DNA from: Chitinophaga pinensis
GTDB lineage: Bacteria > Bacteroidota > Bacteroidia > UKL13-3
Length of the DNA stretch: 64,000 nt
Assembly (NCBI GenBank): GCA_945870425.1
Contig: CAMBSD010000002.1
Span: 62,001-126,000, forward strand
Direction: 5' to 3'
Every line of letters begins with the position of its first letter. Position 1 is the stretch's first letter. Under the pieces are notes generated by a model. That model made no database searches, was not told the origin of the DNA, and was given only the letters and a program-made list of their open reading frames with translations. A program made the position numbers and the translations under genes. Positions 26,149 to 35,981 of this stretch are shown here, one piece after another.

Positions 26149-27406
26149 CTTTTTTTTTTACTTTGGCCTTCTTGTTTATTCTATTAGCCTTCATGCTTAT
26201 AGATTAAGCTTATTCCTTGCCTCACCATTTTACTACCGAGCAAAGAAAATGTTAGAGGGAAGAAAAAACATTTGGCAGAATATAGAGCAAAAATTAGATA
26301 AGGATATTGAAAATAACATCTGGTTCCATGTAGCTTCATTAGGTGAATATGAGCAGGCAAGACCTGTAATGGAAGCCCTCAAAATAAAACATCCTAACTA
26401 CAAAATAGTCTGTACTTTTTTTTCACCCTCAGGTTATGATGTTTTAAAAACCGATAAAGCATCCGATTATATTTTTTATTTACCCTTAGACAGCAAATCA
26501 AATGCTAAAAAATTGATTCACCTTATAAAACCTAAAATGGCGTTTTGGGTAAAATATGATTTGTGGTATTTCTACATTAATGAATTACATGACAAGAAAA
26601 TACCATTGTATCTCTTGTCTGCTTCTTTCCGAAATAATCAATTATATTTCAAACCTTATGGTTTTTTTTTAAAATCAATCCTTCAAAAATTCAACCGTAT
26701 ATTCACACAAAATAGCGAAACAAAAGAACTACTAAATAGTATTAATATTGATAGTATTGCAAGCAAAGATACAAGGTTCGACAGGGTATATAGAAATGTG
26801 CATCAACTCCATGAATTACCTGCCATTGCTGCATTTAAAGGCAATAGCTTATTGTTGGTGGCTGGTAGTTCTTACAGCATTGAAGAGCAGATTTTAGCTA
26901 ATTTTATCGCAGTCAATGCCACTGATTGTAAATTCATAATTGCCCCGCATTTTGTGGATGAAAAGCGAATTAATGAAATAGAAAATACCTTTCGAAACAA
27001 TTGTGTAAGATGGAGAGAGTATGAAGTAAGTGGGGATGTAAATGGTAAAAAAATATTAATTATTGATTGCATTGGTATCTTGTCAAAAATATACCGTTAT
27101 GCCGATATAGCCTTTATTGGTGGAGGATTTAAACATGGTGGTTTACATAATATTTTAGAGGCGGCTAGCTTTGGGGTGCCAACCCTATTCGGACCAGAAA
27201 TAAAAAAGTTTCCAGAAGCTTCAGATTTAATAAAAGTAGGTGGTTCGAGTCTTGTTAAAGACAGCACTGATTTTTCAATTCAACTTAAAAATTGGATACA
27301 AAACGATGAAGAAAGAACTCGAGTGGGCCAAAGCGCAGCCAAATTTATCAAAAACAATGTGGGGGCTACTGAGCTAATAATGCAATGTATTTTCGAGAAA
27401 CAATAA
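26129..27406 (+). CDS. waaA: 3-deoxy-D-manno-octulosonic acid (KDO) transferase
   Basis: This 425-residue GT30 enzyme adds KDO from CMP-KDO to lipid IVA in LPS assembly. It has an N-terminal membrane segment (residues about 8-35), then WFHVASLGEYEQARPVMEAL with the catalytic Glu at about residue 73. TFFSPSGYDVLK, PLDSKSNAKKLIHLIKPKMAFWVKYDLW and the C-terminal nucleotide site (DIAFIGGGFKHGGLHNILEAASFGVPTLFGP) are all standard. Length is normal. It shares 20 bases with the upstream barrel-protein gene. Confidence 0.96.
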   Translation: MSSNLNNFFFYFGLLVYSISLHAYRLSLFLASPFYYRAKKMLEGRKNIWQNIEQKLDKDIENNIWFHVASLGEYEQARPVMEALKIKHPNYKIVCTFFSPSGYDVLKTDKASDYIFYLPLDSKSNAKKLIHLIKPKMAFWVKYDLWYFYINELHDKKIPLYLLSASFRNNQLYFKPYGFFLKSILQKFNRIFTQNSETKELLNSINIDSIASKDTRFDRVYRNVHQLHELPAIAAFKGNSLLLVAGSSYSIEEQILANFIAVNATDCKFIIAPHFVDEKRINEIENTFRNNCVRWREYEVSGDVNGKKILIIDCIGILSKIYRYADIAFIGGGFKHGGLHNILEAASFGVPTLFGPEIKKFPEASDLIKVGGSSLVKDSTDFSIQLKNWIQNDEERTRVGQSAAKFIKNNVGATELIMQCIFEKQ

Positions 27407-27483
27407 AACCCACTTTGCCGAAAAACAAAATACTCTTACTTACGTTTTTTTCGTTACGTTTGTCTTAAATATAATTTTCTATC

Positions 27484-27879
27484 ATGATAAAAAGAATTCT
27501 TTCTGTTTTGGCAGGTCTAGTGGCAGGTTTCATTACTATAAGTATTGGGGATGGCATTACCCAACATTTATACCCAGCCAATGGCTTAAATTACCAAGAC
27601 AAAGAAGCCTTAAAAAACTTCATCACCCAGCTTCCAAATAGTTGCTTTGCAATTATGCTTAGCTATTGGTGCCTATCTTCATTTATTGGTGGAATGGTAG
27701 CAGGTAAAGTAAACCCAAAGTCTTGGCTGCATTCTTCCCTATTAACAGGACTTTTATTATTAGCCGCATCAATCGGTAACATGGTAATGATTCCATACCA
27801 CCCCAATTGGATGATGGTTTCATGTATTATTTTTTATATTCCCTTGGCTTATCTTGGCGGCAAACTAGCAAACCAATGA
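27484..27879 (+). CDS. Small four-helix membrane protein
   Basis: This 131-residue protein has four hydrophobic segments (ILSVLAGLVAGFITISIGDGI, CFAIMLSYWCLSSFIGGMVAG, LLTGLLLLAASIGNMVMI and MVSCIIFYIPLAYLGGKLA). Gly-rich small-residue helices are frequent. Its stop overlaps the start of the next gene (ATGA), so the pair is translationally coupled. I do not recognise the family with confidence; similar small proteins occur in Bacteroidetes with no assigned role. Confidence 0.7.
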   Translation: MIKRILSVLAGLVAGFITISIGDGITQHLYPANGLNYQDKEALKNFITQLPNSCFAIMLSYWCLSSFIGGMVAGKVNPKSWLHSSLLTGLLLLAASIGNMVMIPYHPNWMMVSCIIFYIPLAYLGGKLANQ

Positions 27880-28394
27880 AACGACACATTGTAAAATATA
27901 GCTTAATAGCAGCAGGCTGCAATGCTTTATGGATGCTATTGTATGTAGCTACATTCGGAATTTTCACATTACATTGGGGTGAAGCTTTTCGGGTTGCCAT
28001 TCTTATCTCCACATTCTCATTTTTCACTTATTTATGTATTAAGTCTTATAGACAAACCAACCCAAATTCTAAAATAAGCATGAAAGAGGCCATGAAATTG
28101 GGAATCCTTATCACGATTTTTGCCACCACATTGTATGCTGTGCTTTGGGCCATAATAAATTATTTTTTTATCCCTGACTTCGCAGATCGATTTGCCGACC
28201 ATACAATTGAATATAACAGATATTTAGGGAAAAGCCCTGAAACTATGAGAAAAAAGATTATTGAAATGAATGAATACAGAGTAAATTATAAAAAACCAAT
28301 AGTAAATATAATGTATAGCTTTTCTGAAATATTACCTATTGGCATAATCCTTTCAGTGATTTGCGCATTTGCTTTAAAGAACAAAAAGAGCTAA
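27876..28394 (+). CDS. DUF4199 membrane protein
   Basis: The ATG at 27876 overlaps the stop of the upstream gene (ATGA) and gives 172 residues. The N-terminal MKRHIVKYSLIAAGCNALWMLL, a second helix pair, SMKEAMKLGILITIFATTLYAVLW and a NYFFIPDFADRF segment followed by a charged loop and a last helix match DUF4199, a Bacteroidetes membrane family of unknown function. The frame is open further upstream (to 27807), but that part overlaps the neighbouring gene's last helix. Confidence 0.8.
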   Translation: MKRHIVKYSLIAAGCNALWMLLYVATFGIFTLHWGEAFRVAILISTFSFFTYLCIKSYRQTNPNSKISMKEAMKLGILITIFATTLYAVLWAIINYFFIPDFADRFADHTIEYNRYLGKSPETMRKKIIEMNEYRVNYKKPIVNIMYSFSEILPIGIILSVICAFALKNKKS

Positions 28395-28471
28395 AATTTA
28401 TCAATTATGTTTAGGTTCATCATGCTAAAAATTATTCCTAATTTGTTTCTCTTTTTTCATTTTTTTGAGGA

Positions 28472-30412
28472 ATGAAAAAACTTGTTTTCATACTATTTTC
28501 CTTGGCTTTAGGCACTATTATATTAAGCAATATTCAATGCGGAAACAATACATCTAAACCAGAGTCTGTTGCCTACCTGAACCATAACGACACTGTAAAA
28601 TACATAGGCAAAGAGCAATGCCGCGCCTGCCATGCCAGCATATACAATTCCTTTATAGAAACGGGCATGGGTAAGAGTTTTAATGTGGCATCAAAGACCA
28701 AATCAACTGCAGATTTTTCTAAAAAACATGTGGTGTATGATAAGTTTAAGGATTTTTACTACATACCATATTGGAAGCAAGATAGCTTTTACATCATGGA
28801 ATTTAGATTGCAAGGCAAAGATACCATCCACAAACGCATTGAAAGGGTGGATTATATTATTGGATCAGGGCAGCACACTAATTCACATTTTACTAATATC
28901 AATGGTTATGTGTATCAATTACCTTTGACATGGTATGCCCAAAAAGGCAAGTGGGACTTGCCGCCTGGTTATGAAAATGGTCGCAATGTGCGCTTTACTC
29001 GTGCCATAGAGTTTGAGTGCATGAGTTGCCACAATGCCATGCCAACTGTAGCGGATAACTCAATAAATAAATTTACCAGTATCCCGGATGGCATTGATTG
29101 CGAGAGGTGTCACGGCCCAGGTGAATTACACTTGAGAGAGAAGTTGGCTGGTCATATAGTGGATACAGCACATTCTATTGACTATACGATTGTGAACCCT
29201 AAAAAATTGCCTTGGGAAAGGCAAATAGACCTTTGTCAGAGGTGTCATCTGCAAGGAAATGCCATTCTCAAAAAAGGAAAAAGCTTTAGGGATTTTAGGC
29301 CTGGCATGGTACTCAGCGATTTTTATGATGTGTTTATGCCTCGCTACAAGGGTAATGACGAGGCTTTTATCATGGCTTCGCATGCGCAGCGTTTGCAGCT
29401 AAGCAAGTGTTTCATAGAAAGTTCTAAAAACAGCAATGGGGTAGGTAAAGCGGATGGCTTAACGTGTATCAATTGCCATAACCCACATGTGAGCGTGAAG
29501 GTAACGGGCAAAGAAACCTTTAACAATGCCTGCTTAAAATGCCACCAATTGGCAGATGCTTGTAAGGAAAAGAATAGTGTAAAAATAACTAATAACAACA
29601 ATTGTGTGGCTTGCCATATGCCTAAATCAGGTACTATAGACATTCCACATGTAACAGTTCACGACCATTGGATACGCAAACCTGCCAAGCAAAAAGATAT
29701 TGAAAGTATGAAGTCTTTTGCAGGAATTTATTGCATAAACAACCCCGAAAGCAGCGCACTCATCAAAGCCAATGCGCTTATGAATTATGTAGAAAAATTT
29801 GAAGGTGAAAAGTCTTCATTAGACTCTGCAAATAGCTTGCTCAATGCCATATCGAAGGATGAAAATGTAAATGATGTTTTAGATGCACGTATCCACTTGT
29901 TGTATTTACAAAACCAAGATGAAGACATCATTGCCCAATCGAGATTTGCTAAAATAGCGGACATTAAAAACCCTTGGATGACATACAGAGTTGGTCAGGC
30001 TTTTCAGAATGTTGGTGATGCAGGGACTGCTGAAAATTGGTATGGCAAAGCAGTTGAATTGGCACCTGAGAATTTAGAGTTTATAAATAAATGGGCTGGG
30101 GCAAAAATTCAGTTAGAGAAAAACGAGGAGGCTATTGCTGTTTTGAATAGACTGTTGTCCAAAAACCCTAAATTGGTGGATGCTTTTGTGAACAAAGGTT
30201 TTGCTTTACTTAAACTTAACCGACAAGGAGAGGCAATGGCTTGTTACAATCAAGCTTTACAATTGGATTGTGATAACCATCAAGCCTTGCTAAATAGATC
30301 AGGATTGTTGCATTTGATGGGTAAAGATGAGGAGGCTAAAAAGGATTTGAAGCATCTATTGAAACTGAATCCACAAAATAAATATGTAAAGGATTTGCTG
30401 AGTTCATTGTGA
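28472..30412 (+). CDS. Seven-haem c-type cytochrome with C-terminal TPR repeats
   Basis: This 646-residue exported protein has an N-terminal hydrophobic signal with a possible lipidation Cys (NIQCGNN). Seven CxxCH haem-attachment motifs follow: CRACH, CMSCH, CERCH, CQRCH, CINCH, CLKCH and CVACH. The last 200 or so residues are TPR repeats (AENWYGKAVELAPENLEFINKWA, and LVDAFVNKGFALLKLNRQGEAMACYNQAL). The arrangement resembles cytochrome c554-like/TPR proteins. It probably carries electrons in the periplasm or outer membrane; no partner oxidase or reductase is encoded nearby. A convergent T9SS protein downstream also has a CxxCH. Confidence 0.88.
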   Translation: MKKLVFILFSLALGTIILSNIQCGNNTSKPESVAYLNHNDTVKYIGKEQCRACHASIYNSFIETGMGKSFNVASKTKSTADFSKKHVVYDKFKDFYYIPYWKQDSFYIMEFRLQGKDTIHKRIERVDYIIGSGQHTNSHFTNINGYVYQLPLTWYAQKGKWDLPPGYENGRNVRFTRAIEFECMSCHNAMPTVADNSINKFTSIPDGIDCERCHGPGELHLREKLAGHIVDTAHSIDYTIVNPKKLPWERQIDLCQRCHLQGNAILKKGKSFRDFRPGMVLSDFYDVFMPRYKGNDEAFIMASHAQRLQLSKCFIESSKNSNGVGKADGLTCINCHNPHVSVKVTGKETFNNACLKCHQLADACKEKNSVKITNNNNCVACHMPKSGTIDIPHVTVHDHWIRKPAKQKDIESMKSFAGIYCINNPESSALIKANALMNYVEKFEGEKSSLDSANSLLNAISKDENVNDVLDARIHLLYLQNQDEDIIAQSRFAKIADIKNPWMTYRVGQAFQNVGDAGTAENWYGKAVELAPENLEFINKWAGAKIQLEKNEEAIAVLNRLLSKNPKLVDAFVNKGFALLKLNRQGEAMACYNQALQLDCDNHQALLNRSGLLHLMGKDEEAKKDLKHLLKLNPQNKYVKDLLSSL

Positions 30413-30721
30413 TATAGCAATGCAGATTGGTAAAAAGAATTTTTTTATATTCGAAATGAACATTGAGCGCCTTCGATATGGCTTTTCGGCTTTGCTCAGC
30501 GAATTGAGGACACCTTGATTTCGATTAATCTGAAAAAGCATAAAATAGGTTATATTAGCTTTCATTTTGACTGATACACCCGCGCATTGCTAATTAACAG
30601 TTTCTGATGAAAAAATAACTTTTATCGAGATAGTACTAACCCAAACTTTATTAATAATTGGCCATAAAAAAGGCCACCCATATTTCAAGGCAGCCTCTCT
30701 CATAATTTGTCTTATAATAAT
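30413..30721. other. Gene-free spacer with repeat-like motif
   Basis: The 309 bases lie between two convergent genes. About 30467-30515 reads TTGAGCGCCTTCGATATGGC, then TTTGCTCAGCGAATTGAG. This resembles the dispersed hairpin-forming repeats often found between Bacteroidetes genes (TGAGC and GCTCA can pair). The right end holds the terminator at 30665-30698. No coding sequence was seen. Confidence 0.4.
30665..30698 (-). terminator. Terminator of the choice-of-anchor V protein gene
   Basis: On the minus strand AGGCTGCC and GGGTGGCCT form a stem with two G-U pairs around TTGAAATAT and are followed by a run of six T. It starts 24 bases after the stop codon of the gene at 30722. Confidence 0.7.
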
Positions 30722-33298
30722 TTATTCAACCATCAACTTTCTTAGCATGGTTTCATTCTCAGTTTTAATGTTAATCAAATAAGAACCTTTGCTTAAACCG
30801 TCAATAGCAATTTCGAAGACACTGCTATTGAAGCTTCCATTTAAAATTGTTTTACCAAGCATATCTGAAATTACATACTCACCTTTATCGCCATTAAGTA
30901 ACTCAACATGCAAAGTATTGTGCGCAGGTATTGGATAAATTTTCACATCCGATTTCAACATTTCATTGATGCCCACTTTTGAAATGGTTAATGCTTTCCA
31001 AGCCGTATCGTAGCATCCATTAATATCTTTTACAATAAGTGATGGATAGAAAGTACCATTACTTGTATATTGATGATTGGTAGATTTAACCAAAGAGTCT
31101 TTACCACCATCTCCAAAATACCAAAATCTATTATCACTCGCATCTTGAGTGGTTTGAATAAACTGAACATTTCCGGCAGGACTTCCCATAGTTATACTAA
31201 AATCTGTTCCTAATCTGGCAATCTTTTGCACAAATACAACGTCTGACTTGCTGCAACCAGAGAAATTGTTTTTCAAACGCACTAAAATCAAATTATCAAT
31301 AGCTTTGAAAATATTCGTATTAGTAGAGAACGTAGTATCATTGATTGTACTTTTCAATGGTGTTGCCATAAAAGTTAACAAATCAAGATTAGAGAAAATA
31401 ATACTATCAGTTCCTACTAATTTTCTTACTTTAATATTTACTATTGAATCGTAATGACAATACACCCCGCTTGGGTTTGATGTAGTAATCTGCATCGGTC
31501 CTGTTGGACTATCATAATTGGTAATTTGTATTGTTGTATCGAAGCTACATGACAAGCTGCTAGAATCAAGCACCTTTATATTTACATCGTATTTTCCTGC
31601 TTGAGGCCCAAATTTAATGTTGTATTTGCCTGGCTTGGCAGGTGGAAGGTTATTTACAAAAATAGTATATACCCTTCCATCATTTGGAACAGATAAATTA
31701 ATAGCTGCTTTGCCACTATCGCTTACACATGCTTTGGTATCCGCAGTAATGGTTACAGGTAATCTTTGGCAATTAGCAGCCTGGCAGGTTGAATTAGACA
31801 CTATACCGGGACCGCAGATATTATTAACAGCTCTTACCCAAATATTGGCAAGCCCATTTATCGGTAAACCTGCAATAATATGAGATAACCCACCTCCACC
31901 TGATGGAGCACTCCAATTAAAACCCGAATCAATACTAACTTCATAACTAGTTGCGCCAATCATCGCTCCCCAACTAAATTCAACAGAGGTTAATGTTTTG
32001 TTTCCACAACCGATATTTGGGGGAGGTAAAGGGGCATTAATATTCGCAATTATGTTATTTGAAACATTTGAACAATAGATAGAATCTTGTGCGACAACCG
32101 AAATGTTATACAAACCTGGCTGAGATTTAAAGTAATAATTACTGTCCGTATTGTTTCTTAACAAGGATGGTCCATTGTAAAAAGCATAGCTGCTGGCTTT
32201 TCCTTTAGCTGAAAACAAGATTGAATCATCCAAACATATGGTGTCTTTACTTGATATTAAATTGATGCTTGGTTTAGCCCTTTGGGTTATCACTGTTGCC
32301 AAACTAGTTGTTTTGCAACCTAAATTTGAAGTAACTCTTACAGTATAGGAACCTGCTTTTGCTACATTAATAGTTCTAGAGGTTTGATTAGCATCACTCC
32401 ATAGGTATGTAAATCCATTCCCCGCATTAGCAGTTAGGCTAATACTGTCGTTTCCACAAACCAAAGTATTAGGTGCTGTAATGGTAGCAGTTGGTTTTGT
32501 ATTAACCAATACTTGAATTGAATTAGGACTGCTACTCCCATTGCTATTAGAAGTAGTTAATGTGATGGTTTTTAAACCTGAAGTGGCATATACCACTTTT
32601 GCAACTTGGGTATTAGCTGTAACTGGGGTTCCACCAGTCATGGTCCAACTAAATCCAGTTGGGCTATTATTTCCTCCACCTGTTAAGGTTAGCGTATCGC
32701 CTAAACAAATAGCTGTTGCTGATGGCGTAATTGTAGCTGTTGGCAAATTAGAAGCTTGCTCAGAAAGTGTGAATGATTTAACATAAATATTGTCACCTGA
32801 ACCAGAACTGTTATTGTTATTACTTCCATTAAAAGCAACATAAAAAGTGACGGTTCCAGTTCCAGAAGATGGAGCAGTCCAGTTAAAAGTCCAACTACTA
32901 ACAGATGCAGTAGTTTGACGAAGGTACACCTTACCAGAAGTAATAGTTGATGAACCAGTACCTGCAGTCAATGTGCCAATTGAGGCATTACTACTATTTA
33001 GAACAACTAACTGAAAACCATTTTTGGCTGTGGCTGCAGTCGAACCATTTAAAGTTAGTGAGTAATTAGTGCCTGGAACATATGCCGTAGGCATACCAGA
33101 AATATTGATGGCACTCCATGCAGTTCCACTGCTAATGGCGGTTCCTGTGTGACAGCTTGTACAATTACCCTCACCAGGTGCACCTGTTAAACCTGTAGGA
33201 GGATTTGAAGCATTCGTAAAAATGTCGTTTGAAAAAATTAGTCCTAGAATTGTAAAAACAATGGCAATTAATTTAGTTTTAGTTGTTTGTTTAATCAT
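30722..33298 (-). CDS. Choice-of-anchor V / PKD / T9SS type A surface protein with a CxxCH
   Basis: This 858-residue secreted protein starts with a signal peptide, then GLTGAPGEGNCTSCHTG. This is the reeler-like choice-of-anchor V domain, which carries a haem-type CxxCH motif (about residues 46-50). Several Ig/PKD-like domains follow, including a Fn3-like stretch (PPPNIGCGNKTLTSVEFSWG..YEVSIDSGF). A PKD module with FWYFGDGGKDSLVKSTNHQY comes late. The end is a type A sorting domain (DVKIYPIPAHNTLHVEL, ISDMLGKTIL, LSKGSYLINIKTE, LRKLMVE). It is predicted to be exported by the type IX system and surface-anchored. Its ligand is unknown. Confidence 0.88.
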   Translation of the reverse strand: MIKQTTKTKLIAIVFTILGLIFSNDIFTNASNPPTGLTGAPGEGNCTSCHTGTAISSGTAWSAINISGMPTAYVPGTNYSLTLNGSTAATAKNGFQLVVLNSSNASIGTLTAGTGSSTITSGKVYLRQTTASVSSWTFNWTAPSSGTGTVTFYVAFNGSNNNNSSGSGDNIYVKSFTLSEQASNLPTATITPSATAICLGDTLTLTGGGNNSPTGFSWTMTGGTPVTANTQVAKVVYATSGLKTITLTTSNSNGSSSPNSIQVLVNTKPTATITAPNTLVCGNDSISLTANAGNGFTYLWSDANQTSRTINVAKAGSYTVRVTSNLGCKTTSLATVITQRAKPSINLISSKDTICLDDSILFSAKGKASSYAFYNGPSLLRNNTDSNYYFKSQPGLYNISVVAQDSIYCSNVSNNIIANINAPLPPPNIGCGNKTLTSVEFSWGAMIGATSYEVSIDSGFNWSAPSGGGGLSHIIAGLPINGLANIWVRAVNNICGPGIVSNSTCQAANCQRLPVTITADTKACVSDSGKAAINLSVPNDGRVYTIFVNNLPPAKPGKYNIKFGPQAGKYDVNIKVLDSSSLSCSFDTTIQITNYDSPTGPMQITTSNPSGVYCHYDSIVNIKVRKLVGTDSIIFSNLDLLTFMATPLKSTINDTTFSTNTNIFKAIDNLILVRLKNNFSGCSKSDVVFVQKIARLGTDFSITMGSPAGNVQFIQTTQDASDNRFWYFGDGGKDSLVKSTNHQYTSNGTFYPSLIVKDINGCYDTAWKALTISKVGINEMLKSDVKIYPIPAHNTLHVELLNGDKGEYVISDMLGKTILNGSFNSSVFEIAIDGLSKGSYLINIKTENETMLRKLMVE

Positions 33299-33340
33299 CT
33301 TGTTTAATTATTTTGTTTCGAAAATAAAGAAATAAATATA

Positions 33341-33380
33341 AAAAAAGCGCTGACAAACAATAAGTTTACCAGCGCCTTTT
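33341..33380 (-). terminator. Terminator of the cold-shock gene
   Basis: On the minus strand GCGCTG and CAGCGC close a hairpin with an internal mismatch and a GTTT/AAAC upper stem. A run of seven T follows. It lies about 50 bases past the csp stop. Confidence 0.75.
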
Positions 33381-33429
33381 AGTTTTTTACAAAAGTGATA
33401 TTTAAATATACTTGTGTGTTTTGTTAAGA

Positions 33430-33630
33430 TTAGATTCGCTCTACATTAACAGCATTCATTCCTTTTTTGCCTCTTTCAAGGTTGAATTGTACACGGTCGT
33501 TTTCTTGAATTTCGTGAATTAAACCTGTTTGGTGTACAAAAGTTTCTTCGTTCGAATCGTCATGCTTAATAAATCCGAAACCTTTTTCTTTGTTGAAGAA
33601 CTTTACAGTTCCTGTTTGTGGTGTGCTCAT
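33430..33630 (-). CDS. Cold-shock domain protein (CspA family)
   Basis: This 66-residue protein is a single cold-shock OB-fold. The RNA-binding motifs RNP1 (KGFGFIKHD) and RNP2 (ETFVHQTGL) are intact, and the start TGTVKFFNKEKG is canonical. The proteins act as RNA chaperones that melt mRNA structure. A TACCTTTG -7 element sits 29 bases upstream of the start (33659-33666). It has its own terminator, so it is monocistronic. Confidence 0.97.
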   Translation of the reverse strand: MSTPQTGTVKFFNKEKGFGFIKHDDSNEETFVHQTGLIHEIQENDRVQFNLERGKKGMNAVNVERI

Positions 33631-33658
33631 TATATTTTATTAATGTTGTTTAAAGCGT

Positions 33659-33666
33659 CAAAGGTA
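33659..33666 (-). promoter_or_regulatory. -7 promoter element of the cold-shock gene
   Basis: TACCTTTG on the minus strand matches the TAnnTTTG Bacteroidetes -7 consensus, 28 bases before the csp ATG. No convincing TTTG is present at -33. Confidence 0.5.
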
Positions 33667-33713
33667 GTAATTAAAATTAGAATTTCTACTTTACATGGAT
33701 ATGTTAATATTTA

Positions 33714-34703
33714 TCAGTCATTTATTAAAGTCCAAAGTTTGTCCTTCAATTTATCAATAGACTGATTAGTAGCTGAACTAATAAAAATGTGCGGAACACG
33801 AGGTAAAGATTTTTTTATCTCTGCCAATTCCACTTCAGTAAGCAAATCACATTTTGTGATGGCCAATAATCGCTTTTTATCGGCTAGTTCTTTGTTGTAG
33901 AGTTTTAGTTCTTTTAATAAAATATTGTATTCAACTTTTATGTTTTCAGAGGTGGCAGGCACCATGAATAGCAAAGTAGCATTACGTTCAATATGTCTTA
34001 AAAACCTTGTTCCCAAACCTTTTCCTTCATGCGCTCCCTCAATGATACCTGGAATATCGGCTACCACAAAGGATTTATAGTCACGGTAATCTACTATACC
34101 TAAATTAGGCACTATGGTTGTAAATGGATAATCAGCTATTTCGGGCTTTGCAGCCGTTATTACCGATAAAAGTGTTGATTTACCTGCATTGGGCAATCCT
34201 ACCAATCCCACATCTGCTAATACTTTAAGTTCTAATATCTTCCATTCTTCTTTCCCATCCTCTCCAGGCTGAGCAAAACGCGGTGTTTGGTTAACTGAAT
34301 TCTTAAAATGAAAATTTCCCAACCCTCCCCTACCACCACGAAGTAAAACATGTTGCTCTCCATCTTTGGTAACTTCAAAAAGAAATTCACCAGTTTCAGC
34401 ATCGCGGGCTACAGTTCCTAGTGGCACATCTAAAATCTCATCTTTGCCATCAGCTCCTGATCTTCTGCCTGCATCTCCATTTCCGCCTGGTGCTGCCAAA
34501 ATATGCTTACGGTATTTCAAATGCAGCAATGTCCACATATTGCTATTGCCTCGCAAAATAATGTGACCAGCCCTACCTCCGTCTCCCCCATCTGGACCTC
34601 CCATGGCTGTTCGTTTATCACGATGTAAGTGCATGGCTCCCGCCCCACCTTTTCCCGTACGACAGCATATTTTCACATAATCTACAAAATTTGATTCGGC
34701 CAT
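33714..34703 (-). CDS. obgE: GTPase Obg/CgtA
   Basis: The ATG at 34703 ([20 protein letters not shown]) gives a 329-residue protein; the open frame extends further upstream, but the Obg fold starts here. The Gly-rich Obg domain ([32 protein letters not shown]) precedes the G domain with G1 GLPNAGKST (169-177), G2 DYPFTT, G3 DIPG (216-219) and G4 TKCD. The C-terminal OCT domain is absent or minimal, as in many Bacteroidetes. Obg binds the 50S subunit and links ribosome maturation to ppGpp. A TACTTTTG -7 element lies at 34724-34731. Confidence 0.97.
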   Translation of the reverse strand: MAESNFVDYVKICCRTGKGGAGAMHLHRDKRTAMGGPDGGDGGRAGHIILRGNSNMWTLLHLKYRKHILAAPGGNGDAGRRSGADGKDEILDVPLGTVARDAETGEFLFEVTKDGEQHVLLRGGRGGLGNFHFKNSVNQTPRFAQPGEDGKEEWKILELKVLADVGLVGLPNAGKSTLLSVITAAKPEIADYPFTTIVPNLGIVDYRDYKSFVVADIPGIIEGAHEGKGLGTRFLRHIERNATLLFMVPATSENIKVEYNILLKELKLYNKELADKKRLLAITKCDLLTEVELAEIKKSLPRVPHIFISSATNQSIDKLKDKLWTLIND

Positions 34704-34841
34704 TTTAACTTTCTTACTGACTGCAAAAGTAGGCATTTTCAGTAGATTAACGAACCAAACTGAAACCTTACTTTATAGAACAGACCAAAAACTTAAGTCT
34801 GCAACGCATTAGAAAATCTCATAAATCCTATATTTGTATGA

Positions 34842-35978
34842 GTGAATGCACCAAAAAACATACTCGCCATCATTTCATTCCCTTTTTTACCCGCAACCAC
34901 AGGAGGTGAAATATCGACTTTAAATATACTGAATTATACTGCACAAAAACACAATGTGACCGTTTTTACTGTTGACCCTTATAGCCAAAATTTCAAGCCT
35001 CAAAGTTTGCACTTCAAACTAATTTTCGGTATGCGTTTTAAAGCTTGGCGCTACATGAATGTGGGTTTGATTTTTACCATCATCAAACTTATTAAACAAA
35101 CCAAAGCGGATTATATATTTTTTGATCAACCTTGGCTAGGTTGGCTAATGCCCTTCATTAAAATCTTTACCCGCAAAAAAATCTATTTGCGTAGCAACAA
35201 CATCGAGTACTTGCGTTTTAAAAGTATGGGAAAATCATGGTGGACCATTCTTTACATGTATGAAAAGTTTGTGTATCGCATGTCTGATTTGGTCATATTT
35301 GTAAGTGATGTAGACCAAACAAAAGCCATAAATGAATTTTACATTCAGCCTTCAAAAACCTTTTTGTGTCCTTATGGTATTGAACTTGAAAACCGACCAA
35401 AATTATACAATATTGCCAAAAATGCGCTGCAACAAAGACATTCCATAAATGCCGACACGAGTATTATTTTGTTTTTTTCAACCCTAAGCTACCAACCCAA
35501 TTATGAGGCAGTAGAATTTATTGCTGATGAAATTTATCCTAAACTGAAGAAAAGAAATCAAAAGTTCAGGATACTTATTTGTGGTAAAAATCTTCCTGAA
35601 ACTATTAAACAAAAACTGGAAGGAAAAGCCGAAATACAATACCTAGGTTTTGTCGATGATATCAATGAATACATTGATGGTAGCGATGTGATGATAAACC
35701 CTATTTTGAGTGGTGGTGGTGTTAAAACAAAAGCCATCGATACCCTAGCCCGGAGCCAAACGGTGATATCAACCCAAACAGGTGCAGAAGGCATTGATGC
35801 AATTGTATGTGGAAACAACCTTCAAATAGCAAGCAATCGTGATTGGAATGCCTTTACAGAAAAAATACTTCTTCATGTAAATAGTGGCAAAGACAATATT
35901 ATTCCTGACGATTTTTATAAAACCTATTATTGGCCAAATATTATTGATAGACTAAGCGAAAGATTAGAGAAAAATTAA
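34842..35978 (+). CDS. Glycosyltransferase family 4 protein
   Basis: This 378-residue GT-B enzyme has the N-terminal acceptor domain opening ILAIISFPFLPATTGGEISTLNIL and LRSNNIEYLRF. The C-terminal donor domain has IILFFSTLSYQPNYEAVEFI and the GGGVKTKAIDTLARSQTVISTQTGAEGI block, which includes an EX7E-like region altered to a K..D..A pattern. It probably adds a sugar in surface glycan synthesis. The start is GTG; a TATATTTG promoter-like box lies only 5 bases upstream, so the transcript would be nearly leaderless. The next gene begins three bases after its stop. Confidence 0.88.
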   Translation: MNAPKNILAIISFPFLPATTGGEISTLNILNYTAQKHNVTVFTVDPYSQNFKPQSLHFKLIFGMRFKAWRYMNVGLIFTIIKLIKQTKADYIFFDQPWLGWLMPFIKIFTRKKIYLRSNNIEYLRFKSMGKSWWTILYMYEKFVYRMSDLVIFVSDVDQTKAINEFYIQPSKTFLCPYGIELENRPKLYNIAKNALQQRHSINADTSIILFFSTLSYQPNYEAVEFIADEIYPKLKKRNQKFRILICGKNLPETIKQKLEGKAEIQYLGFVDDINEYIDGSDVMINPILSGGGVKTKAIDTLARSQTVISTQTGAEGIDAIVCGNNLQIASNRDWNAFTEKILLHVNSGKDNIIPDDFYKTYYWPNIIDRLSERLEKN

Positions 35979-35981
35979 GCA

